Below are positions 9,598 through 20,041 of a stretch of 64,000 nucleotides of DNA, piece by piece; position 1 is the stretch's first letter; each line of letters begins with the position of its first letter. Both the position numbers and the translations under genes were made by a program. The stretch is from Azoarcus sp. L1K30 (GTDB taxonomy: Bacteria; Pseudomonadota; Gammaproteobacteria; Burkholderiales; Rhodocyclaceae). The stretch covers positions 3,837,475 to 3,901,474 of the forward strand of contig NZ_JAGRRD010000001.1 in NCBI RefSeq assembly GCF_018122735.1, written 5' to 3'. A model generated the notes under the pieces. The model made no database searches. It saw only the letters and a list, made by a program, of their open reading frames with translations, and had not been told where the DNA came from.

Positions 9598-10375
9598 GAA
9601 AGAATCGACAAGCCGCACGCTGTTCGTGGCGTTGGCGGTCAGTCTGGTCAGCTCGGTGTTCGTGGCCGGTGCAGCGGTATCGCTGAAGCCGGTGCAGATC
9701 GAGAACCGCCAGCTCGACAAGCAGCGCAGCATCCTTGCCATCGCCGGGCTGGGCGATGGGAGCCTGTCCGGGCGCGAGGTCAAGGCGCTCTTCTCCAAGC
9801 GTATTACCGCCAAGGTCGTCGATCTGGAAACCGGTGAGTATTCCACCGCGTTCAATCCGGAGACCTTCGATCCGCTCAAGGCTGCGCGCGATCCGAAGTT
9901 GTCCGAAGCCTTGCCTGGTGAGAAGGACACGGCATTGATCAAGCGCCGTGAGCGTTTCACCACGGTGTATATGGTTGAACAGGACGGCAAGCTCGAATCG
10001 CTGATCCTGCCGGTGCGCGGGTACGGGCTGTGGTCCACACTGCATGGCTTCATGGCGGTGAAGGCCGATCTCAATACGGTAGTCGGCTTCGGCTTCTACC
10101 AGCATGCCGAGACACCGGGTCTTGGCGGCGAGGTCGACAACCCCAAGTGGAAGGCCCTGTGGCCAGGCAAGACGCTGTTTGACGAAGCTGGCAAGCCGGT
10201 CATCCAGATCGTCAAGGGCGGGGTGGATCCGGCCAGTCCGAATGCCAATCACCAGGTTGATGCGCTGGCGGGGGCAACCCTCACCAGCAAGGGCGTCGAC
10301 CGCCTTCTCCAGTTCTGGCTCGGCGAACAGGGCTTCGGCCCCTATCTCGCCAAACTGCGTTCCCAGGGGGTCTGA
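9587..10375 (+). CDS. nqrC: Na+-translocating NADH:quinone reductase subunit C
   Basis: A 262-residue subunit, the RnfG homologue, with one N-terminal membrane helix ([20 protein letters not shown]) and a periplasmic FMN-binding domain. The covalent flavin threonine is in [13 protein letters not shown] (Thr231). The usual Ser before GAT is Ala here, so the motif is AGAT. The ATG at 9587 lies inside the last codons of nqrB, consistent with translational coupling. Confidence 0.95.
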   Translation: MSSKKESTSRTLFVALAVSLVSSVFVAGAAVSLKPVQIENRQLDKQRSILAIAGLGDGSLSGREVKALFSKRITAKVVDLETGEYSTAFNPETFDPLKAARDPKLSEALPGEKDTALIKRRERFTTVYMVEQDGKLESLILPVRGYGLWSTLHGFMAVKADLNTVVGFGFYQHAETPGLGGEVDNPKWKALWPGKTLFDEAGKPVIQIVKGGVDPASPNANHQVDALAGATLTSKGVDRLLQFWLGEQGFGPYLAKLRSQGV

Positions 10376-10377
10376 TC

Positions 10378-11046
10378 ATGTCGCAACCCACGGTAAAAGA
10401 AGTCCTCTTCAACCCGATCTTCCACAATAACCCGATCGGCTTGCAGATACTCGGTATCTGTTCTGCACTCGCGGTCACGTCGAACCTCAAGACCGCGGTG
10501 GTGATGTCGATCGCGCTGTCGCTGGTGACGGCGTTCTCGAGCATGTTCATCTCGATGATCCGCAGCCAGATCCCGAGTTCGATCCGCATGATCGTGCAGA
10601 TGGTGATCATCGCCTCGCTGGTGATCGTGGTCGATCAGATCCTGCGTGCCTACGCCTTCTCGCTGGCCAAGCAGCTGTCGGTGTTCGTCGGCCTGATCAT
10701 CACCAACTGCATCGTGATGGGACGTGCCGAAGCCTTCGCCATGCAGAACCCGCCGCTGTTGTCGTTCATGGACGGTATCGGCAACGGCCTGGGATACAGC
10801 GCGATGCTGCTTACACTGGGGGTGATCCGCGAGCTGTTCGGTGCCGGAAAACTGTTCGGCTTCGAGATCCTCAGCCTGGCCAAGGATGGTGGCTGGTACG
10901 TGCCCAACGGCCTGCTGCTGCTGCCGCCGTCGGCCTTCTTTCTGATCGGCCTGATCATCTGGGGCCTGCGTACGTGGAAGACCGAACAGGTCGAAGCGCC
11001 CGCGTTCAAGATGGCACCGCAGGTGATCAACAAGGAGGCGTACTGA
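10378..11046 (+). CDS. nqrD: Na+-translocating NADH:quinone reductase subunit D
   Basis: A 222-residue, six-helix membrane subunit, homologous to RnfE. With NqrE it holds an intramembrane Fe-S centre. The two expected cysteines are present: Cys28 in [12 protein letters not shown] and Cys111 in [16 protein letters not shown]. Its start lies 2 bases after nqrC. Confidence 0.95.
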   Translation: MSQPTVKEVLFNPIFHNNPIGLQILGICSALAVTSNLKTAVVMSIALSLVTAFSSMFISMIRSQIPSSIRMIVQMVIIASLVIVVDQILRAYAFSLAKQLSVFVGLIITNCIVMGRAEAFAMQNPPLLSFMDGIGNGLGYSAMLLTLGVIRELFGAGKLFGFEILSLAKDGGWYVPNGLLLLPPSAFFLIGLIIWGLRTWKTEQVEAPAFKMAPQVINKEAY

Positions 11047-11047
11047 G

Positions 11048-11656
11048 ATGGAGCACTACATCAGCCTCTTCGTGCGTTCCGTGTTCATCGAGAACATGGC
11101 GCTGTCCTTCTTTCTCGGCATGTGCACCTTCATTGCCATTTCGAAGAAGGTCGAAACTGCCATCGGTCTGGGCATCGCCGTCATCGTCGTGCAGACCATT
11201 ACCGTGCCGGCCAACAACCTGATCTACACCTGGTTGTTGCGCGACGGCGCGCTGGCGTGGGCGGGCCTTCCCGACGTCGACCTGTCCTTCCTCGGCCTGC
11301 TGTCATATATCGGCGTCATCGCGGCCATCGTGCAGATCCTGGAGATGCTGCTCGACAAGTACGTGCCCAGCCTCTACAACGCGCTCGGTGTATTCCTGCC
11401 ACTGATCACGGTGAACTGCGCCATCATGGCGGGTTCGCTGTTCATGGTGGAGCGTGACTACAACCTGGCCGAGAGCACGGTGTATGGCGTTGGTTCCGGG
11501 GCCTCCTGGGCGCTGGCGATCGCCTTGCTCGCCGGCATTCGTGAGAAGCTGAAGTACAGCGATGTGCCTGAAGGCCTGCAGGGCCTGGGCATCACCTTCA
11601 TCACCATCGGGTTGATGTCGCTGGGCTTCATGTCTTTCTCCGGCGTACAGCTGTAA
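11048..11656 (+). CDS. nqrE: Na+-translocating NADH:quinone reductase subunit E
   Basis: A 202-residue membrane subunit, homologous to RnfA and the inverted-topology partner of NqrD. It carries the other two Fe-S ligands, Cys26 in [12 protein letters not shown] and Cys124 in [12 protein letters not shown]. One base separates it from nqrD and 15 bases from nqrF. Confidence 0.95.
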   Translation: MEHYISLFVRSVFIENMALSFFLGMCTFIAISKKVETAIGLGIAVIVVQTITVPANNLIYTWLLRDGALAWAGLPDVDLSFLGLLSYIGVIAAIVQILEMLLDKYVPSLYNALGVFLPLITVNCAIMAGSLFMVERDYNLAESTVYGVGSGASWALAIALLAGIREKLKYSDVPEGLQGLGITFITIGLMSLGFMSFSGVQL

Positions 11657-11671
11657 GGACGGGGCAGATCC

Positions 11672-12898
11672 ATGAACAGTCAGGAAATCTTCATCGCCAT
11701 CGGCATGTTCACCGCCATCGTGCTCGCACTGGTCGTGATCATCCTGATGGCCCGTGCCCGCCTCGTTTCGAGCGGTGACGTCACCATCAACATCAACAAC
11801 GAACGTACCATCACCGTGCCTGCAGGCGGCAAGCTGCTGCAGACCCTTGCTGCCAACAACATCTTCCTGTCTTCTGCCTGTGGCGGCGGCGGCACCTGCG
11901 CACAGTGCAAGTGCGTGGTGGAGTCCGGCGGCGGCGAGATGCTGCCGACCGAGGAGTCGCACTTCAACAAGCGCCAGGCCAAGGAAGGCTGGCGCCTGTC
12001 GTGCCAGACCCCGGTCAAGCAGGACATGAAGGTCGAGGTGCCCGAGGAAGTGTTCGGGGTGAAGAAGTGGGAATGCACGGTGGAGTCCAACCCCAACGTC
12101 GCGACCTTCATCAAGGAGCTCACGCTGCGCCTGCCCGAAGGCGAGAACGTCGAGTTCCGCGCCGGCGGCTACGTGCAGCTGGAGTGCCCGCCCCACGTGG
12201 TCAATTACAAGGACTTCGACATTCAGCCCGAGTACCGCGGCGACTGGGACAAGTTCAACATGTGGCGCTTCGTATCCCGGGTCGACGAGACCGTGATTCG
12301 GGCGTACTCGATGGCGAACTATCCAGAAGAGAAGGGGGTAGTGAAGTTCAACATCCGCGTGGCCTCGCCGCCGCCCGGACGCGACGATATCCCGCCGGGC
12401 AAGATGTCGTCCTGGGTGTTCAACCTAAAGCCGGGCGACAAGGTCACCGTGTATGGCCCGTTCGGCGAGTTCTTCGCGCGCGACACCGACAACGAGATGG
12501 TCTTCATCGGTGGTGGTGCCGGCATGGCGCCGATGCGCTCGCACATCTTCGACCAGCTCAAGCGTCTGTCGAGCACGCGCAAGATCAGCTTCTGGTACGG
12601 CGCGCGGTCGATGCGCGAGGCCTTCTATGTCGAGGAGTTCGACCAGCTTGCGGAAGACAATCCCAACTTCAAGTGGCACCTGGCGCTGTCCGATCCGCTG
12701 CCGGAAGACAACTGGAAGGGATACACGGGATTCATCCACAACGTGCTGTACGAGAACTACCTCAAGGACCATCCGGCCCCCGAGGACTGCGAGTTCTACA
12801 TGTGCGGCCCACCGATGATGAACGCCGCTGTGATCAAGATGCTGCTCGATCTGGGCGTCGAGCGCGAGAACATCATGCTCGACGACTTCGGCGGCTGA
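11672..12898 (+). CDS. nqrF: Na+-translocating NADH:quinone reductase subunit F
   Basis: A 408-residue electron-entry subunit that takes electrons from NADH. The N-terminal membrane helix is at residues about 6-27. A plant-type 2Fe-2S domain has Cys70, Cys76, Cys79 and Cys111 ([15 protein letters not shown] ... LSCQTP). The FAD domain carries RAYSMANYP, and the NADH-binding domain carries [19 protein letters not shown] and [12 protein letters not shown]. The protein ends with the conserved LDDFGG. It is the last gene before a strong terminator. No nqrM or apbE gene follows within this window. Confidence 0.96.
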   Translation: MNSQEIFIAIGMFTAIVLALVVIILMARARLVSSGDVTININNERTITVPAGGKLLQTLAANNIFLSSACGGGGTCAQCKCVVESGGGEMLPTEESHFNKRQAKEGWRLSCQTPVKQDMKVEVPEEVFGVKKWECTVESNPNVATFIKELTLRLPEGENVEFRAGGYVQLECPPHVVNYKDFDIQPEYRGDWDKFNMWRFVSRVDETVIRAYSMANYPEEKGVVKFNIRVASPPPGRDDIPPGKMSSWVFNLKPGDKVTVYGPFGEFFARDTDNEMVFIGGGAGMAPMRSHIFDQLKRLSSTRKISFWYGARSMREAFYVEEFDQLAEDNPNFKWHLALSDPLPEDNWKGYTGFIHNVLYENYLKDHPAPEDCEFYMCGPPMMNAAVIKMLLDLGVERENIMLDDFGG

Positions 12899-12941
12899 TT
12901 CATTTGCACGCCGGGTCCTGTCAGGCTCGGCGTGGAGAACG

Positions 12942-12984
12942 CGCCCCTGCTTCCGACGATGTCCGGATGCGGGGGCGTTTTTTA
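12942..12984 (+). terminator. rho-independent terminator of nqr operon
   Basis: CGCCCCTGC (12942-12950) pairs with GCGGGGGCG (12969-12977), with one G-T pair, followed by six T. It starts 43 bases after the nqrF stop. Confidence 0.85.
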
Positions 12985-13061
12985 TTTCGGCGTTCCGCGC
13001 TAACCTGTCGTCCTCAACATACGGTGCAGAATGGTTGCCCGACAGAGAAGAGGAAGACAGC

Positions 13062-13862
13062 ATGGCCGGAACCGTATTGCTCGACGTCGCTGACGGCGTC
13101 GCCACACTCACCCTGAATCGCCCGGCGGCCCTGAATGCGCTGTCGGTCGAAATGATGCAGGACCTTGCCGCTGCCACCCGCGAGCTGACAAAGCGCAAGG
13201 ACTTTGCGGTCCTGCTGATCGTCGGTGCCGGAGATCACTTCATGGCAGGCGGCGATCTCAAGGACTTCGCCACGCATTTGCATCTGTCGCCGGAGGCGCG
13301 ACGCGCGAGCTTTCGCGCGATGATCGAGCAGTACATCAATCCCACCGTGGAGGCGCTGCAGGCGCTCGAACAGCCGGTGATCGCCAAGGTGCGCGGGGCT
13401 TGTGCCGGATTTGGCCTGACCTTGATGCTGGGTTGTGACCTCGTGGTCTGCGCGGACAGTTCGGTATTCACCACCGCCTATGCGGCGATCGGCCTGTCCG
13501 GCGACGGCGGCGCATCGTATTTCCTGCCGCGCATGGTGGGTCGGCGCAAAGCGGCCGAGCTCCTGCTGCTGGGCGAACGTTTCGATGCGGCTGAAGCTTT
13601 GCGGCTCGGTCTCGTTACCCGCAGCGTGCCGGCGGCCGAGGTCGACGTTGAGACGGAGAAACTGTGCACCCGACTGAAAGCCGGGCCGCTGCAGACCTAT
13701 GGCGAGATCAAGCGCCTGCTTGCCGCATCGCTCGACAGCCAACTCGAAACGCAACTGCAGAGCGAGGCGCTTGCTTTCGGACGCTGCGGCGGCAGCGAGG
13801 ACTTCGCCGAGGGCGTCACCGCTTTTCTGGAAAAGCGAAAGGCGGTTTTCAAGGGGCGCTAG
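13062..13862 (+). CDS. enoyl-CoA hydratase/isomerase family protein
   Basis: A 266-residue single-domain crotonase. The first oxyanion-hole segment is MAGGDLKDF (residues 61-69) and the second is GACAGFGLTLMLGCDLVVCADS. The segment SGDGGASYFLPRMVG has Asp at the position used for catalysis in PaaG-type isomerases, and lacks the second acidic residue of a classic hydratase. An isomerase or a specialised hydratase is therefore more likely than a general beta-oxidation hydratase. The ATG at 13062 has AGAGGAAG upstream. An in-frame TTG at 13035 is rejected because it would swallow that Shine-Dalgarno. It stands alone between the nqr terminator and a convergent gene. Confidence 0.85.
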   Translation: MAGTVLLDVADGVATLTLNRPAALNALSVEMMQDLAAATRELTKRKDFAVLLIVGAGDHFMAGGDLKDFATHLHLSPEARRASFRAMIEQYINPTVEALQALEQPVIAKVRGACAGFGLTLMLGCDLVVCADSSVFTTAYAAIGLSGDGGASYFLPRMVGRRKAAELLLLGERFDAAEALRLGLVTRSVPAAEVDVETEKLCTRLKAGPLQTYGEIKRLLAASLDSQLETQLQSEALAFGRCGGSEDFAEGVTAFLEKRKAVFKGR

Positions 13863-13922
13863 CCTCGCCAGCATGGGTACGGACGTGGGAGGGGCCGAGG
13901 GCTCCCGCCCCGGTCGGCGAAT

Positions 13923-14702
13923 TCAGCGCGACAGACGGTAGGCCAGCAGTCCAAGCCATTCATGCGCCGCGTACCAGCCGGCGTAGGCCGCAGCCGGGTT
14001 GGGTATCGCCGCCAGCGCGTCGCCTTCGTTCCTGCCGTCACGCGGTCCCTGCCAGGCTGTGGGTGCGCTGACCACCTGCAGGCCCTGCGACTCGAATTCC
14101 AGTTGCGCCCGTTTCATATGGGCGGCATGCGTGACCAGGGCGATGTGGGTGATGCCCGAGGCTTTCAACTGCAGCGCGGAATAGCGAGCATTTTCGCGAG
14201 TGTCGCGTGATGACGGCTCAACCCATCGTACGCGAATGCCGAAATCCTCCTCCAGCGCGGACTTCATCAGGATCGCCTCGGGAATGTCACCGCTGGGCGC
14301 GCCGCCGCTGACCAGCACCGGCAATCCGGAGCGGCGCGCCAGCCTGGCGCCGTAGCGCAGGCGCTCGAGGGTAAGGCGATTGACCGTGTCACCGCCGTAT
14401 TCCGGGGCGTCGCTGGTGCGTCCGCCGCCAAGGATCACGACGGCTTGGGCATCGGCCAATTGTTCGGCGCGCAAGGGCACACGGGGTTCAAGTGCTTCCA
14501 GCATCCAGCCGACTGAAACCGGCGTGACCAGCGCGACGCCGACGACGAGCCCGGTCCAGACGAGCAGACGGCCGCCGCGTGCGCGTCGTCGTCCGATCAA
14601 CAGGCCTGCAAAGATCAGTACGAAAGGCAGTAGCGGCGGAAGCAGCAATATCGATAGCAGCTTCTTGAGCCAAAACAGTCCCAGCACCCAGTCGAGGTTC
14701 AT
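13923..14702 (-). CDS. YdcF/ElyC family membrane protein (DUF218)
   Basis: A 259-residue protein with two N-terminal membrane helices (LLSILLLPPLLPFVLIFAGLL and LLVWTGLVVGVALVTPVSVG) and a DUF218 domain. The domain is marked by AQAVVILGGGRTSDAPEYGG, VLVSGGAPSGD, SRDTRENARYSA and ALVTHAAHMKRAQ. E. coli ElyC has the same layout and affects envelope biogenesis through the undecaprenyl-phosphate lipid carrier. The closest functional label is ElyC-like, but the chemistry is unknown. It is convergent with the upstream crotonase gene and divergent from the DUF2802 gene. Confidence 0.85.
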   Translation of the reverse strand: MNLDWVLGLFWLKKLLSILLLPPLLPFVLIFAGLLIGRRRARGGRLLVWTGLVVGVALVTPVSVGWMLEALEPRVPLRAEQLADAQAVVILGGGRTSDAPEYGGDTVNRLTLERLRYGARLARRSGLPVLVSGGAPSGDIPEAILMKSALEEDFGIRVRWVEPSSRDTRENARYSALQLKASGITHIALVTHAAHMKRAQLEFESQGLQVVSAPTAWQGPRDGRNEGDALAAIPNPAAAYAGWYAAHEWLGLLAYRLSR

Positions 14703-14836
14703 GTGTGTTTGTCCAATCTAGCCGTGGCCAGTATTATCAGTGCAATTCAATCCGGCGCCTTCAACCCATGTCCATGTATTGCCGCTTGCCGTTCGTGGCG
14801 CATGCCGCTGCCTTCCCGGCGGTGCGCTGAACCGCC

Positions 14837-15436
14837 ATGGGATTTCGTCAGCTGATCTGGGCCCTGATTGCCGCCTTGCTGCTGTACGGTGGCTGGCAAT
14901 TCCTGCGTGCGCTGCTCGCCGGACGCCGCGCAGGCCGCGCCGCGCGGCCGATGTCTGCGCCTGCACGCGCGCAGGCCGAGGCCCCTGCCGATGCGAACGA
15001 GGATGCGAACGAGGATGCGGACGAGATCGACGAGGCGGCGTTCAACTATGCGCCGATGCCGGCTGCGGGCCCACCCGCTGCGACCGTGCCGCCCACGGCC
15101 GGGGGCGGACCGGATCCGTTTGCGCTCGAGTTGGAGGTTCAGCGTCTGCGGCGCGAGATCGGCGCCTTGCGCGCCGCCCTGGATGTGCAGCAGGACGAAA
15201 TCGGGGCGCTTCACGAGGCCGTGAAGCGGATCGGCGATGCGCCGCCGGCCGTCCCCGCGCCTGCCGCTACAGTTGACCGGACGGGGCCGAACGCGTCACC
15301 CGAATACAGTGAGGCACTCGTGCTCGCGCGCAGGGGCTTCTCGGTCGAGGATGTATCGGCGCGCTGCGGCATTACACGCGCGGAAGCCGAGCTTGTGGTG
15401 TCGCTTGCCGCACGTGACGGCGAGGGGCAAGCATGA
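14837..15436 (+). CDS. DUF2802 domain protein with N-terminal membrane anchor
   Basis: This 199-residue protein has one N-terminal membrane helix (LIWALIAALLLYGGWQFL), an acidic repetitive linker with repeated EDANEDA-like residues, a short coiled-coil stretch (FALELEVQRLRREIGALRAAL) and a C-terminal DUF2802 motif. That motif, ALVLARRGFSVEDVSARCG followed by ITRAEAELVVSLA, looks like a small helix-turn-helix. DUF2802 genes often sit near flagellar or chemotaxis genes, and fliW is two genes downstream here. Its stop overlaps the start of the SPOR gene (ATGA), so the two are coupled. Function unknown. Confidence 0.75.
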   Translation: MGFRQLIWALIAALLLYGGWQFLRALLAGRRAGRAARPMSAPARAQAEAPADANEDANEDADEIDEAAFNYAPMPAAGPPAATVPPTAGGGPDPFALELEVQRLRREIGALRAALDVQQDEIGALHEAVKRIGDAPPAVPAPAATVDRTGPNASPEYSEALVLARRGFSVEDVSARCGITRAEAELVVSLAARDGEGQA

Positions 15437-16014
15437 GCATTGACGAAGGCGTGCTGCGCATCCGCGCGCTGCGGCGGGCAGGAATCGCAGTGTTCGGTGC
15501 AGTCGTGTTGTTGTTCGGGGTGCTGGTGTTCGAGGACGGTGAGCGAGCGCCGAGGCCGTCGGCGCTCGCGCCGGCGCAATCCGGGCCGGTGCAGCAGCCC
15601 GTTGTCCCCGCCCCGGTTGCCGTTGTGCCCGAACCAGTGCCCCCGGCGCCCGAACCTGCAGTGCAAGCGCCAGCGCTCGTCGCGGACGCCCCCGTTCTCG
15701 CCGCGCCTGAACCTGTGGCGCCTGCCACGGCACCTGTCGCCGCGAAGGATGGCGGTGCGGCCAGGGAGGCGATGCGCAAGCCGAGTCCACCGCTGGCGAA
15801 CGGCTATCTTGTGCAGCTCGGCGTGTTCAGCGCGATGGACAATGCGGAGGATCTGCGGGCCGACGTCGCTGAGCGGGGCCTGCCGGCGCATGTCGAGGGG
15901 CGGGTTGTTGTCGGCCCTTTCGCAAGCAAGGCGGCAGCGGAGGCCGCCCAGGCGCGCCTGAAGCGGGAAGGGCTCAGTGCCGGAATCGTTGTGCCACCGC
16001 GCAAGACCAAATAG
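15433..16014 (+). CDS. SPOR domain membrane protein
   Basis: A 193-residue bitopic protein with a short cytoplasmic tail, one membrane helix (AGIAVFGAVVLLFGVLVF), a Pro/Ala/Val-rich periplasmic linker of about 80 residues, and a C-terminal SPOR domain (residues about 120-190). The SPOR core reads YLVQLGVFSAMDNAEDLRADV ... GPFASKAAAEAAQARLKREG. SPOR domains bind denuded peptidoglycan at division sites. The layout resembles DedD/FtsN in outline, but the N-terminal FtsN essential segment is not visible. It is translationally coupled to the DUF2802 gene. Confidence 0.85.
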   Translation: MSIDEGVLRIRALRRAGIAVFGAVVLLFGVLVFEDGERAPRPSALAPAQSGPVQQPVVPAPVAVVPEPVPPAPEPAVQAPALVADAPVLAAPEPVAPATAPVAAKDGGAAREAMRKPSPPLANGYLVQLGVFSAMDNAEDLRADVAERGLPAHVEGRVVVGPFASKAAAEAAQARLKREGLSAGIVVPPRKTK

Positions 16015-16070
16015 ATGTCACGCACTTCGTGCGCATCTGATCAGGGAACAAGACCGAGGAGGGGAAGACC

Positions 16071-16505
16071 ATGAAGATCGAGAGTCCGGTGCTGGGTGTG
16101 TTTGAAGTGTCCGACGACAAGCTGATCGAATTTCCGGCGGGACTGCCGGGGTTCGAAGGCTGCCACCGATTCGCGCTGGTGCACGAGGAGGGCGCGGAAG
16201 CAACGGTCTTCATGTTGCAGAGCGCGGATGATCCGGAGGTGACCTTCTCGCTGACGGGGCCGGAGCAGTTCGGCATCAACTACGAGTTCCCCCTGACCGA
16301 CGAGGAGCTGGCCCTGCTGCAGCTCGAGCGCCCCGAGGATGCGCTGGTGGCGATCATCGTGCGTCGTGATGACGAGGACCCGGCTACCGCAGGTCTGCGA
16401 GCCAATTTCATGGCGCCGCTCGTCATCAATGTCGGCGCACGGCGCGGTATCCAGAAAGTCATCAACAAGCTCGGATGCGACATCCTGCTGCGGGCGCAGA
16501 GCTGA
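16071..16505 (+). CDS. fliW: flagellar assembly factor FliW
   Basis: A 144-residue FliW. It binds the translational regulator CsrA (and in some bacteria flagellin) and so times flagellin synthesis. Family marks are IEFPAGLPGFEGCHRFALV near residues 19-37, ADDPEVTFSLTGPE, and the C-terminal ANFMAPLVINVGARRGIQKV. The ATG at 16071 has GAGGGGAAG upstream. It lies 56 bases after the SPOR gene, on the same strand. No flagellar structural gene is present in this window, so its location is detached from a main flagellar cluster or at its edge. Confidence 0.92.
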   Translation: MKIESPVLGVFEVSDDKLIEFPAGLPGFEGCHRFALVHEEGAEATVFMLQSADDPEVTFSLTGPEQFGINYEFPLTDEELALLQLERPEDALVAIIVRRDDEDPATAGLRANFMAPLVINVGARRGIQKVINKLGCDILLRAQS

Positions 16506-16642
16506 TACGTACTGCTTCAGGCCGGTGTGGCGACGGCGGTTGGCAAGGTCGGGGTCGAACCGGGCCGACCATCCGTGCTGTGCCGCAATACTCTTGCTCG
16601 TGAGTTAAAATCGGACACGCAGTCAATTTCCGGAATCCAGAC

Positions 16643-17023
16643 ATGAGTCGCAGCATCGTATCCACACCCAGCGCACCCGCCGCAATCGGCACCTATTCAC
16701 AGGCCGTGAAAGTCGGAAACACAGTCTATTGTTCGGGACAGATCGGACTCGATCCGGTCTCGATGCAGATGGTGGAAGGGTTCGAAGCACAAACGGTGCG
16801 GGTGTTCGACAATCTCAAGGCGGTGGCCGAGGCAGCGGGCGGTTCGCTAGCCGATGCGGTCAAGCTGACTATTTACCTGACCGACCTGTCCAACTTCGCC
16901 ACCGTCAATGCGGTGATGTCGCGCTATTTCGCCGAGCCCTATCCGGCGCGTGCGGCGGTTGGCGTCAAGGAGTTGCCACGGGGCGCGGTGGTCGAGGCTG
17001 ACGCTGTTCTCGTTCTTGGCTGA
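16643..17023 (+). CDS. ridA: RidA family enamine/imine deaminase
   Basis: This 126-residue protein hydrolyses reactive 2-aminoacrylate and other enamines made by PLP enzymes. It forms a trimer. Family marks are [20 protein letters not shown], the Cys/Asn region, and the catalytic arginine in [19 protein letters not shown]. The length is standard. A TAAAAT hexamer at 16606-16611 could be its -10 box, though no good -35 was found. The recG start follows after 14 bases. Confidence 0.92.
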   Translation: MSRSIVSTPSAPAAIGTYSQAVKVGNTVYCSGQIGLDPVSMQMVEGFEAQTVRVFDNLKAVAEAAGGSLADAVKLTIYLTDLSNFATVNAVMSRYFAEPYPARAAVGVKELPRGAVVEADAVLVLG

Positions 17024-17037
17024 TTGCCCGCAGCGGC

Positions 17038-19104
17038 GTGGGTCTGCGTGAGTCCGGGCGCGCTCAGGCATCGGGCTGGCCCGGCGTCGGCGGGCAACTG
17101 GCGGGCCGCCTCGCCAAGCTCGATATCTACCGGCAGGAGGACCTCCTGCTGCATCTGCCCCTGCGCTATGAGGACGAAACCCGACTGACTCCCATCGTCG
17201 ACGCGCGCCACGGGTTTCCCGCGCAGGTCGAGGGAGACGTCGTGTCATGCGAAGTCACGCTGCGGCCGCGCCGGCAATTGGTGGCGCGCGTGCGCGACGG
17301 TTCCGGCACGTTGGTGGCGCGCTGGCTGAATTTTTACCCTTCGCAACAGAAACAACTGGCGGTCGGACGCAGGGTGCGGCTGTTTGGCGAGGTCCGGGGC
17401 GGCTTCTTCGGCGACGAGATGGTGCATCCGCGCGTGCGCCCGATCGAGGCTGGCGAGGCGCTGCCGGAGGCATTGACGCCGGTCTATCCGACCACTGCAG
17501 GAATCGGACAGGCTACCCTGCGCAAGCTGATCGACGTCGCACTGCGGACCGTCGCGCTGGACGATCCGATTCCGCCCGACGTATGCGCGCGTCTCGGCCT
17601 GCCCGGTTTTGCCGCGGCTTTGAATGCACTGCATCATCCTGCCCCCGACGCCGATCCGTCGGCCCTTGAAAGCCGCGACCATCCGGCATGGCGGCGCATC
17701 AAGTTCGAAGAACTGCTGGTCCAGCAGCTTTCCCTGCGCCGCGCCTACAACGCCCGCCGCGCATTGGGTGCGCCCGCGCTGCCGGTGCGGGATCGGCTCA
17801 CCGCCGCCCTGATCGCGCAATTGCCTTTTAGCCTGACCAGGGCGCAACAGCGTGCGAGCGCTGAAATCGCCGCAGATCTGGCCGCCGCGCATCCGATGCA
17901 AAGGTTGTTGCAGGGTGACGTTGGCAGCGGCAAGACCATCGTCGCCGCACTGGCCATGTTGCAGGCGGCCGAGAACGGATGGCAGGCGGCGCTGATGGCG
18001 CCGACCGAGATTCTGGCCGAACAGCATTTTCGCAAGTTGCATGGCTGGCTGACGCCGCTGGGTATCGACGTTGCCTGGATATCGGGCGGGCGCAAGAAGC
18101 GCGAACGCGAGGCCGAGCTCGAGCGTCTGCACAATGGCGAGTTGTTGCTTGCAGTGGGCACCCACGCCCTGATCGAGGATCCGGTGGCAATGCCGAAGCT
18201 GGCGCTGGCCGTGGTCGATGAGCAGCACCGCTTCGGCGTGCGCCAGCGTCTGGCGTTGCGCGAAAAGGGACGGGCCGGTCAGCGCCCGCACATGCTGATG
18301 ATGTCGGCCACGCCGATACCGCGCACGCTGGCGATGACCCACTATGCCGATCTCGATGTTTCGGTACTCGATGAGCTGCCCCCCGGGCGCACGCCGATTC
18401 GCACGCGGCTGGTGTCCGATGCCCGGCGGGATGAAGTGGTCGGCCGCGTGCGCGATGCCTGTCTCGAAGGGCGGCAGGCCTATTGGGTGTGTCCGCTGAT
18501 CGAAGAGTCCGAAGCGCTGCAGCTGCAGACCGCGGTGGATACCTTCCAGATGCTGTGCGCCGATCTGCCCGAGCTGAAGATCGGCCTCATCCACGGCCGC
18601 CTGAAGGCCGACGAGAAGGCGGCCACGATGGCCGCCTTTGCCGCCGCCGAATTGCAGGTGCTGGTGGCGACGACGGTGATCGAGGTCGGCGTCGATGTGC
18701 CCAACGCCAGTCTGATGGTGATCGAGCATGCCGAGCGCTTCGGCCTCGCGCAGTTGCATCAGCTGCGCGGACGTGTCGGACGTGGGACGGCCGAGTCCGT
18801 GTGTATCCTGCTTTTCGCCCAGCCGCTGTCGGACACCGCGCGGGCAAGGCTCAAAGTGATCTATGAGCAGACCGACGGTTTCGTGATCGCCAGCGCGGAT
18901 CTGCATATCCGCGGGCCAGGCGAGTTCGTCGGTGCGCGCCAGAGCGGCGTGCCGCTGTTGCGCTTTGCCAACCTCGAAGCTGATGACGACCTGATCGGGC
19001 CGGCGCGCGCACTGGCCGAACACATGCTGGCACATGAGCCGGGGTTGGCCGAACGCCTGCTGACGCGCTGGGTCGGCGGACGCGAAGGCCTGCTGCGGGC
19101 CTGA
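17038..19104 (+). CDS. recG: ATP-dependent DNA helicase RecG
   Basis: A 688-residue branch-migration helicase that reverses stalled forks and processes Holliday junctions. The wedge/OB domain comes first ([18 protein letters not shown]). Then follow Walker [17 protein letters not shown], the Walker B/DEQH box [14 protein letters not shown], motif [17 protein letters not shown], and the C-terminal helicase motifs [22 protein letters not shown] and QLRGRVGRG. The best start I can find is GTG at 17038. It gives 14 residues before the conserved [16 protein letters not shown], comparable with E. coli. Confidence 0.95.
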   Translation: MGLRESGRAQASGWPGVGGQLAGRLAKLDIYRQEDLLLHLPLRYEDETRLTPIVDARHGFPAQVEGDVVSCEVTLRPRRQLVARVRDGSGTLVARWLNFYPSQQKQLAVGRRVRLFGEVRGGFFGDEMVHPRVRPIEAGEALPEALTPVYPTTAGIGQATLRKLIDVALRTVALDDPIPPDVCARLGLPGFAAALNALHHPAPDADPSALESRDHPAWRRIKFEELLVQQLSLRRAYNARRALGAPALPVRDRLTAALIAQLPFSLTRAQQRASAEIAADLAAAHPMQRLLQGDVGSGKTIVAALAMLQAAENGWQAALMAPTEILAEQHFRKLHGWLTPLGIDVAWISGGRKKREREAELERLHNGELLLAVGTHALIEDPVAMPKLALAVVDEQHRFGVRQRLALREKGRAGQRPHMLMMSATPIPRTLAMTHYADLDVSVLDELPPGRTPIRTRLVSDARRDEVVGRVRDACLEGRQAYWVCPLIEESEALQLQTAVDTFQMLCADLPELKIGLIHGRLKADEKAATMAAFAAAELQVLVATTVIEVGVDVPNASLMVIEHAERFGLAQLHQLRGRVGRGTAESVCILLFAQPLSDTARARLKVIYEQTDGFVIASADLHIRGPGEFVGARQSGVPLLRFANLEADDDLIGPARALAEHMLAHEPGLAERLLTRWVGGREGLLRA

Positions 19105-19144
19105 TCCGGGTAAAATGCGCGCTGCGCGACCCCGCTTTCATCCG

Positions 19145-20014
19145 ATGACGCTAGCCGACCGATTTCCCCACTATGTTCGCCTGATGCGGCTCGACAAGCC
19201 CATCGGCACCCTGCTGCTGCTGTGGCCCACGCTGTGGGCCCTGTGGCTTGCTGCCGATGGTGTTCCGCCGCTGCACATACTGCTGATCTTCGCCCTTGGC
19301 ACCTTGCTGATGCGCTCGGCCGGTTGTGTGATCAACGATTATGCCGATCGCGACTTCGATGGCCATGTCGAGCGCACCCGCATGCGACCGCTTGCCACCG
19401 GGGCGGTCAGCACCCGCGAAGCGCTATTGCTCGCCGGCGGACTGGCGATCCTCGCCTTCATGCTGGTCCTGCCCCTGCAGGCGCTGGTGATCTGGCTGTC
19501 CTTGCCCGCATTGTTTCTCGCCGGCACTTACCCCTATACCAAGCGGTTTCTGGCCATTCCGCAGGCCTACCTCGGGATTGCCTTCGGCTTTGGCATCCCG
19601 ATGGGGTTTGCCGCCGTGCTCGGCGAGGTGCCGATGGTCGCCTGGGTAATGCTACTGGCCAACATCTTCTGGGCCGTGGCCTACGATACCGAGTATGCGA
19701 TGGTCGACCGGCCGGACGATCTCAAGATCGGAATCAAGACCTCGGCGATCACGTTCGGCCGCTTCGATGTTGCCGCAGTGATGCTGTGCTACGCCATCGC
19801 CCTGTGTCTGCTGGCCTGGGTGGGGGTCACAATGGCGCGCGGGCCGGCCTATTTTCTTGGCCTGCTGGCTGCAGCGGGCATTGCGTGCTACCACTTCACC
19901 CTCATTCGCCATCGCGAGCGGGCTGACTGTTTCAAGGCCTTTCGCCACAACAACTGGCTGGGCGCCGCGATCTTCTGCGGTGTCCTTGTCGACGATTTGC
20001 TGCGCCGGCTCTGA
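19145..20014 (+). CDS. ubiA: 4-hydroxybenzoate polyprenyltransferase
   Basis: A 289-residue integral membrane prenyltransferase that attaches the polyprenyl tail to 4-hydroxybenzoate in ubiquinone synthesis. The two Mg-diphosphate motifs are [19 protein letters not shown] and [19 protein letters not shown]. The signature [20 protein letters not shown] opens the first helix. I prefer the ATG at 19145 because the distance to LMRLDKPIG then resembles E. coli UbiA. The ATG at 19115 is possible but lies within a TAAAAT motif that could be a -10 box. The ubiD gene two genes downstream acts in the following step of the same pathway. Confidence 0.92.
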   Translation: MTLADRFPHYVRLMRLDKPIGTLLLLWPTLWALWLAADGVPPLHILLIFALGTLLMRSAGCVINDYADRDFDGHVERTRMRPLATGAVSTREALLLAGGLAILAFMLVLPLQALVIWLSLPALFLAGTYPYTKRFLAIPQAYLGIAFGFGIPMGFAAVLGEVPMVAWVMLLANIFWAVAYDTEYAMVDRPDDLKIGIKTSAITFGRFDVAAVMLCYAIALCLLAWVGVTMARGPAYFLGLLAAAGIACYHFTLIRHRERADCFKAFRHNNWLGAAIFCGVLVDDLLRRL

Positions 20015-20041
20015 ACCGGCCGTCCTGACCCGGAATCCACC

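Noticed and set aside
17245-19035. 596-codon minus-strand open frame opposite recG
   Set aside because: Antisense shadow of recG, which has all helicase motifs in order.
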